A stretch of 47,997 bases of DNA from an uncultured Acidimicrobiales bacterium (GTDB lineage Bacteria > Actinomycetota > Acidimicrobiia > Acidimicrobiales > SZUA-35), in contig CALKZY010000045.1 in the NCBI GenBank assembly GCA_938002965.1, forward strand, positions 1-47,997, in the 5' to 3' direction. Made by a program: the position numbers and the translations under genes. Under the pieces are notes generated by a model, which worked only from the letters and a program-made list of their open reading frames with translations, was not told the origin of the DNA and did no database searches. How positions within the stretch are numbered: position 1 is the first letter of the stretch; the number at the start of each line of letters is the position of its first letter. Positions 43,850 to 47,997 of this stretch are shown in pieces.

Positions 43850-43890
43850 ATTCTGGACAGAGTCAAGATTATTCTGGACTCATTCCAGAA
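43850..43890 (-). promoter_or_regulatory. FurA operator candidate
   Basis: ATTCTGGAC occurs at 43850 and again at 43871, 21 bases apart. The second forms a perfect inverted repeat, TTCTGGA and TCCAGAA around five bases, at 43872-43890. The site is 20-60 bases upstream of the furA start and AT-rich compared with its surroundings. Autoregulation of furA-katG is the likely use. Confidence 0.65.
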
Positions 43891-43982
43891 ACATCTTCGA
43901 CGACAGAAATGACCTCTCACCGGTGTCAACGGTGCAGACGCAATGTCTGGGCGTCGCCCACGTCAGAGCTAGTCGATGTGGG

Positions 43983-44426
43983 CTACGCCGCCTGCGCCAC
44001 GGTGGCTTCGTTCTGTTGTCTGACGATTCTGGCCACAACGACCAGGGCGGCAACCTCAATGGCGACGATGACCACGTGTAGTAGGAAGTCGGTCATTGGC
44101 GAGGCCGGCGCGTCGGCCACCGGGAACAGAGGGTCAATCCAGCCCTCCATCGATTCTCGAACGACGTTCATGATCAGCACCACAAGGTATTGAACCGGAT
44201 TCTGGGTGATCATCACGTAAACCGATGCCACCACCATGACCAGCAGCCTGGATCCCATCTCGTAGATCAAGTTGAGGGACGGATCGCCTTCGGTCGGCCA
44301 ACCCATTGCCCTGATGGCATCGTGATTGAAAAAGTGCTCGATGACCTGCGACACCATGATCAGGATCAGGACCGCCTGCATGATGTTGACCCACATTGGT
44401 ATCGGACTCTGCCGCAGCTTGTTCAT
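43983..44426 (-). CDS. Hypothetical four-helix membrane protein
   Basis: A 147-residue protein with helices at about 11-32, 58-75, 78-92 and 112-135, and a short His/Gln-rich loop (VIEHFFNHDAI) after the first. GAGGAG stands upstream of ATG 44426. It diverges from a MarR regulator across a 132-base gap with three perfect palindromes, so it is the likely target. No family recognised; a stress- or compound-responsive membrane protein is a reasonable guess only. Confidence 0.75.
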   Translation of the reverse strand: MNKLRQSPIPMWVNIMQAVLILIMVSQVIEHFFNHDAIRAMGWPTEGDPSLNLIYEMGSRLLVMVVASVYVMITQNPVQYLVVLIMNVVRESMEGWIDPLFPVADAPASPMTDFLLHVVIVAIEVAALVVVARIVRQQNEATVAQAA

Positions 44427-44448
44427 TTCGTTTGCTCCTCAGCAAACA

Positions 44449-44533
44449 TGTCGCGACACTAGATGTGTGCGCACGCATATACTATGCTGCCGGTATGAAC
44501 TCGTCAACATGTCCAAGACGATTGACAATCGTC
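44449..44533. promoter_or_regulatory. Three palindromes in the marR/membrane-gene divergent region
   Basis: TGTCGCGACA at 44449-44458, GTGCGCAC at 44467-44474 and GACGATT/AATCGTC around three bases at 44517-44533 are all perfect. The last is 25 bases before the marR start. MarR-family repressors bind such inverted repeats, so one or more is probably its operator. Confidence 0.5.
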
Positions 44534-44558
44534 GCCTCGCAAGCGACCCTCATAGGCT

Positions 44559-45005
44559 GTGAGTGAATTCTTCACGCCGGTCGAAGCCGCCGCCTGGGGC
44601 GGTTTCCTCACCACCCAAGGCCGGCTGCTAAAGCTGCTCGAAGAGAACCTTCGACGAAACGCCGGTCTCAGCCACGCCGAGTACGAGGTCCTGCTGCGGT
44701 TGCGGATAGCCGAAGACAACCGGTTGCGAATTCAGGACCTGGCCGCCGACAGCATTCTCACCCACAGCGGAACCAGCCGACTGGTAGACCGGCTGCAGGG
44801 CGCCGGGCTGGTGGAGCGGGCCGAGGCCGAAGACGACAAGCGCGGGTCATATGCCGTCCTGACCGAAAAAGGTCGACGCCACTTCGAGGACGCCGCTCGC
44901 CAACATACGGCGTTTGTGCGCCAGCAGTTCCTCGGCCACTTCTCAGCCGCCGAGCTCAACGTGATGGCCTCGTACTGGGAACGATTGGACGACAACAAGC
45001 CGTGA
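44559..45005 (+). CDS. MarR-family transcriptional regulator
   Basis: A 148-residue winged-helix protein. The core RIQDLAADSILTHSGTSRLV is helix 3-4, followed by DRLQGAGLVERAEAEDDKRG with the conserved wing DDKRG and the LTEKGRRHFEDA dimer helix. The start is GTG 44559. MarR proteins are dimeric repressors released by small aromatic or oxidising ligands. It probably controls the divergent membrane gene and itself. The SDR gene follows after a 108-base gap made up mostly of short repeats. Confidence 0.92.
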   Translation: MSEFFTPVEAAAWGGFLTTQGRLLKLLEENLRRNAGLSHAEYEVLLRLRIAEDNRLRIQDLAADSILTHSGTSRLVDRLQGAGLVERAEAEDDKRGSYAVLTEKGRRHFEDAARQHTAFVRQQFLGHFSAAELNVMASYWERLDDNKP

Positions 45006-45020
45006 GACTGAGAAGATCAA

Positions 45021-45170
45021 ATGACTGCTGACCGAATGACTGTTAATCAAATGACTGCCGACCCAAATGACTGCCGACCCAAATGACTGTTAATCAAATG
45101 ACTGCTGACCCAAATGACTGTTAATCAAACGACTGCCGACCAACTGTCTGTTGGCCAACTGCCCGTCAAC
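45021..45170. repeat. 15/16-base tandem repeats containing alternative start codons
   Basis: Units of the type ATGACTGCCGACC(C)AA or ATGACTGTTAATCAA start at 45021, 45036, 45051, 45067, 45083, 45098 and 45114, then continue as degenerate 15-base units into the coding region of the SDR gene. Three upstream units are 16 bases long, so the seven ATGs fall in all three frames; only the ATG at 45114 opens the SDR frame directly. Confidence 0.85.
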
Positions 45171-45917
45171 CAACTGACCATCGTCACCGGCGCTTCGAGC
45201 GGAATCGGGGCCGCCATTGCCGCCCAGGCGGCCGAGCGGGGCCACACAGTGGTGACGGTCAGCCGTCGACCTGGACCGGGTGAACATCTGACCGCCGACC
45301 TGGCCGACCCCGCCAGCTGGACGGCGGTTGCCCAATGGATGACTTCGCTGGTGACTCGGCCCGGATGGGGCCGGGTGGTGTTCATTCACAACGCCGCCAC
45401 TATTGAGCCCATCGGGTTTGCCGGTGAGGTCGATCCTGCGTTGTATCAGCAGAACGTACTGGTCAACTCGGCGTCGCAGCAGGTTTTGGGCGAGCGCTTT
45501 ATTGCCGCCGCCGAGACCGCCGGGGTGCCGGCGCAGTTGCAGCTGATCAGTTCAGGGGCCGGGAAACACCCGTTTGTTGGTTGGTCGAGTTACTGCGCGG
45601 CCAAAGCGGCGTGCGACATGTGGGTTCGAACCGTGGGCCTGGAGAGGGCCGAGCGTGCGAGCAAGGTCGGTGTGTTCTCGGTTGGCCCGGGCATTGTCGA
45701 CACGGACATGCAGGGTGTGATTCGTTCCCAGGACACCGACGCGTTTCCCGATGTGGAGCGCTTCCGCTCGTTCAAAGAGGACGGTGCGCTTCGGGACCCG
45801 GGCGAGGTGGCAGCCGCGCTTCTGGCACTGGCCGCCGTCGACGTGGGCGACACCGTCGGGTCAACCGTGCTGGAGAACGGTGCCGTGCTCGACATCACTC
45901 AGCTGTTGGGATTGTGA
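45114..45917 (+). CDS. Short-chain dehydrogenase/reductase (SDR)
   Basis: A 267-residue SDR. After a repeat-derived N-terminal tail (five-residue pattern ending in Gln: TTADQ, LSVGQ, LPVNQ), the Rossmann domain has cofactor loop TGASSGIG, the stretch HNAAT, catalytic Ser in LISSGAG and YCAAK for Tyr and Lys, and the VGPGIVDTDM segment. It is NAD(P)-dependent. The closest known shape is the YueD/sepiapterin-reductase-like subgroup, but the substrate is uncertain. The start lies in a tandem repeat, so length and expression could vary. Confidence 0.88.
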   Translation: MTVNQTTADQLSVGQLPVNQLTIVTGASSGIGAAIAAQAAERGHTVVTVSRRPGPGEHLTADLADPASWTAVAQWMTSLVTRPGWGRVVFIHNAATIEPIGFAGEVDPALYQQNVLVNSASQQVLGERFIAAAETAGVPAQLQLISSGAGKHPFVGWSSYCAAKAACDMWVRTVGLERAERASKVGVFSVGPGIVDTDMQGVIRSQDTDAFPDVERFRSFKEDGALRDPGEVAAALLALAAVDVGDTVGSTVLENGAVLDITQLLGL

Positions 45918-45936
45918 AGAGGAAGTCCGGCGCGTC

Positions 45937-46959
45937 TTAAGACTCGACGACGAGGTATTCGAGTACGTTGACAGAGCGTTCGTTGACCTGCACGATTGTC
46001 TGTCCGTTGAAGTCACCGGTACGTCCACAGCTACAAGACCAGGCCAACGCCCAGGTCAGCTCAGATCGCAGGACGTGATCGTCGGCGGCTTGGCCGAACG
46101 TGACGGTACAACCCTGTTCGACCAGCACTTGGTCACGGGCCCGCGTCCATGCTTCGGTGGCCCAATCGCCACAATCAGCATATGACGTCTCCTCACCGAC
46201 GTTGGGCAACGCCTCAAATGTCGCTCGAAGTGGCGAGGCGGTGACGGTCACCGTCGTGCCTCCGGAGAAGGTTTGTGAACTGGCCGACACCGGCTGCCAG
46301 ACCGCTTGGTCCACCCATGCCACCGTCTCCAACTGGTAGAGGACCGGCTGGTCCTCCCCGTTGGGAGCGGAACTTCCGGCCTGCACCGGGACCCTCACGT
46401 TGGCTAGGGCGTCGGCGATCAACCAGTCGATGACGGGGGTCGGCGGAGCGGTGCCTACCGGGTAGGCAACCCCAGACCAGGTCAGGGTTGAACCCGGCAC
46501 ACCCCGCACCACTCTGGCTCCCTCACCCACGCAGCCCATAACCACCCACTCTGCGTCGTCCTCTAAGTGAACGGCAGCCACTTGTGACCGGTAGTGATCG
46601 GCGATCGCCGATCGCTGGGTGGCAAAGTCGGCGAACAACATCACATCAATGTCACACGACGCCAACCACCCCGGCGGGTCCCAAAGCTGCTGCACCCCAC
46701 CAGGCTCCCCCATCGAACGAGACGAAACCTCCCGCCCAAACACCGACGCCTCCCCATCACCCACATACGTGGAAAGCGTCAGATTGCCTGCGCCAGCGCG
46801 ACCAGCTTTGCGGTCCGTATTGCTCTGCGACTCGCGACGACTGCCAGCGCCTTGCTCGCCTTCTCCATCTTGGGCTGCAACGCCAGATCCCGCCAATCCA
46901 ACAAGAACAACCGCCGACATCAGGATTGCCGCGATCTGCCTAACACCTACACAACGCAT
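45937..46959 (-). CDS. Secreted hypothetical protein
   Basis: A 340-residue protein with a signal peptide (IAAILMSAVVLVGLAGSGVA, cleavage near residue 29), then a disordered Gly/Arg/Ser stretch to about 58. The mature domain is beta-rich with Cys at about 102, 142, 257, 282, 309 and 311, allowing three disulphides. WSCSCGRTGDFNG near the end is notable. No family recognised. Its ATG lies within the 3' end of the next upstream gene (13-base overlap), so the two are cotranscribed. Confidence 0.75.
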   Translation of the reverse strand: MRCVGVRQIAAILMSAVVLVGLAGSGVAAQDGEGEQGAGSRRESQSNTDRKAGRAGAGNLTLSTYVGDGEASVFGREVSSRSMGEPGGVQQLWDPPGWLASCDIDVMLFADFATQRSAIADHYRSQVAAVHLEDDAEWVVMGCVGEGARVVRGVPGSTLTWSGVAYPVGTAPPTPVIDWLIADALANVRVPVQAGSSAPNGEDQPVLYQLETVAWVDQAVWQPVSASSQTFSGGTTVTVTASPLRATFEALPNVGEETSYADCGDWATEAWTRARDQVLVEQGCTVTFGQAADDHVLRSELTWALAWSCSCGRTGDFNGQTIVQVNERSVNVLEYLVVES

Positions 46960-47996
46960 TCTTTATCCCCCAGGATCCAGAAATACTCAACACGCCATAC
47001 ACCGTCCTCACCCGAGTGCATGAAGGCAATGCTCCAAATGGCGCGATTGTCGGTTTCATCAACCGAACCGTCGGCCGCACTCAGAAACCGGAGATCGGGC
47101 GCCGCGCACATCAACATTCGGGCTGTGTCCCCACTAATACGCGTTGACACGATTTCGTAGGTCCAGCCCGCCCACACGGTGTCGAGCGCAGGGTCGGCCT
47201 CTTGGGCCCGCAAGAAGTCCCTCTGAAAGGAGAGTTCGTGTCTTGAAGCAACCGCTTCGTAGCCGTCCTCAGCCTCACTCGGAAGCCCTTCTCGCTCGTC
47301 GAAGAACCAAACTGTCTCGACATATTCGGCAAACCGTTGCTCCAACAGCGCAATGTCAGCCGATGACCCGACGTCTTCAAATCGTGGATCATCGCTGGGG
47401 CTACCCTCCGCATCGAACTCTCCCCAAAGAGGAACGGGATCACAGTTCTTCCCGGTCTCAGGCGGAATCAGCCACTCGCCAAGTCGCCAAACTCCGTCCT
47501 CTTCTTTAGTAAGAAACAGGTCGCTCAAGGTAAAGATGCTTGCCGAGGAAGTCAGTATTTCGCCGTCGGCATCGAATGTTGCATCGCGTGACAGGTCGCA
47601 ACTGGTGACTTTGGCTTCATCTGTGCCGACCTCGACCGTGTCAATGAAGTACAGCGATGGATAGGACTCCTCGGTCTTCCCTATGGCCGAATCCTCAGCA
47701 TCACCCTCGCGAATGCGGGTCAGCAACGGATCGGTAATGTACTCGTCGAGCACATCGGGGTACTGATCGGGGGTCTTCGTCTTGTCGGGCCGGTCCGGCA
47801 ACTCCTCAAAGAAGCGGCGGACGGCTTCTAGGACAGCGGCTTCGTCATCGCTCACAACCTCGGTAGTACTGGTGCCCTCAGTCGTGGTGGTCGTCTCGGT
47901 AGTTGTAGGCGACTCAGGCTCGGAGTCACTCTCTACTGCTCGTGAAACGACCTCAGGCTCGGCATCGCCAGAGCCCGTGCAGGCCGAAGCCCCCAC
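46947..47996 (-). CDS. Probable lipoprotein of unknown function (start beyond window edge)
   Basis: The frame is open to the window edge; the visible start region VGASACTGSG looks like a lipobox ending in Cys, so the signal peptide lies outside. A Thr/Glu-rich linker follows (about 25-50), then a domain of about 270 residues with alternating strands and several Trp (DGVWRLGEWLI, DGVWRVEYFWIL), perhaps two related halves of an NTF2-like or Tim44-like fold. Four Cys are visible after the lipobox. No family recognised. It overlaps the secreted protein gene downstream by 13 bases. Confidence 0.7.
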   Translation of the reverse strand: MGASACTGSGDAEPEVVSRAVESDSEPESPTTTETTTTTEGTSTTEVVSDDEAAVLEAVRRFFEELPDRPDKTKTPDQYPDVLDEYITDPLLTRIREGDAEDSAIGKTEESYPSLYFIDTVEVGTDEAKVTSCDLSRDATFDADGEILTSSASIFTLSDLFLTKEEDGVWRLGEWLIPPETGKNCDPVPLWGEFDAEGSPSDDPRFEDVGSSADIALLEQRFAEYVETVWFFDEREGLPSEAEDGYEAVASRHELSFQRDFLRAQEADPALDTVWAGWTYEIVSTRISGDTARMLMCAAPDLRFLSAADGSVDETDNRAIWSIAFMHSGEDGVWRVEYFWILGDKECVV

Positions 47997-47997
47997 A

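Noticed and set aside
45021..45170. CRISPR-like direct repeats
   Set aside because: Units are contiguous with no unique spacers and no cas genes are nearby; they are tandem repeats.

Overview
The window is GC-rich, gene-dense DNA with many GTG/TTG starts and 1- to 13-base gene overlaps. It looks like chromosomal DNA of an actinobacterium. The best guess is a free-living, probably aquatic member of the Acidimicrobiia. The support is a mycothiol-associated TIGR03086 protein, a furA-katG pair of the mycobacterial type, secreted proteins with Thr-rich linkers, a DUF4214-CAP protein, and actinobacterial-style Tad pilus genes. This placement is inference from gene content. I see no rRNA, tRNA, insertion sequence, prophage or CRISPR array. 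The first and last genes run off the window.

Layout. Bases 1-12.6 kb hold mostly single metabolic and regulatory genes: a histidine phosphatase end, an EamA transporter, a TIGR03086/WYL-regulator divergent pair with a palindrome between them, two PhyH dioxygenases, a membrane Ser/Thr kinase with a thrombospondin-type-3 (TSP3) calcium-repeat ectodomain, DoxX, patatin, a coupled VOC/FAD-oxidase pair, and a secreted protein followed by an L,D-transpeptidase lipoprotein. Bases 12.7-16.2 kb are a tightly coupled minus-strand operon of four TadE/TadG/Flp-like pseudopilin proteins, one of which joins a Flp-like N-terminus to a ricin-B-like lectin region. Bases 16.2-22.7 kb hold an S9 peptidase, a membrane-anchored propeller-like protein, a PGPGW protein, a DUF1996 protein and a class II aldolase.

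Bases 22.7-33.4 kb are the main Tad (tight adherence) locus. A minus-strand operon (histidine kinase, LuxR-type response regulator, prepilin peptidase) diverges from a plus-strand operon (Flp pilin, hairpin, TadE, TadG, CpaB, CpaE, TadB, TadC, and a DnaB/KaiC-like RecA ATPase). CpaE is cut short, TadB seems to lack its usual upstream part, and the CpaF/TadA motor ATPase expected between them is absent. This points to a deletion or an assembly join near 30.31 kb.

Bases 33.4-37.2 kb encode secreted proteins: a DUF4214-CAP protein, then two genes 2 bases apart that together look like a copper amine oxidase split into two polypeptides. One carries the N2/N3-like domains behind a His-rich segment. 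The other carries a catalytic-like beta domain followed by a Thr linker and two carbohydrate-binding-like repeats. I regard this pair as the most interesting system in the window.

Bases 37.2-48 kb hold small proteins (zinc ribbon, DUF1330), a DUF808 membrane protein, a sulfotransferase, a frameshifted membrane gene, a GNAT enzyme, furA-katG with inverted-repeat operators, a membrane gene divergent from marR, an SDR gene whose start codon lies inside a 15/16-base tandem repeat, and two secreted proteins of unknown function. A recurring theme is short in-frame or near-gene tandem duplication (6.24, 24.39, 28.37, 29.37 and 45.02 kb), suggesting frequent replication slippage.
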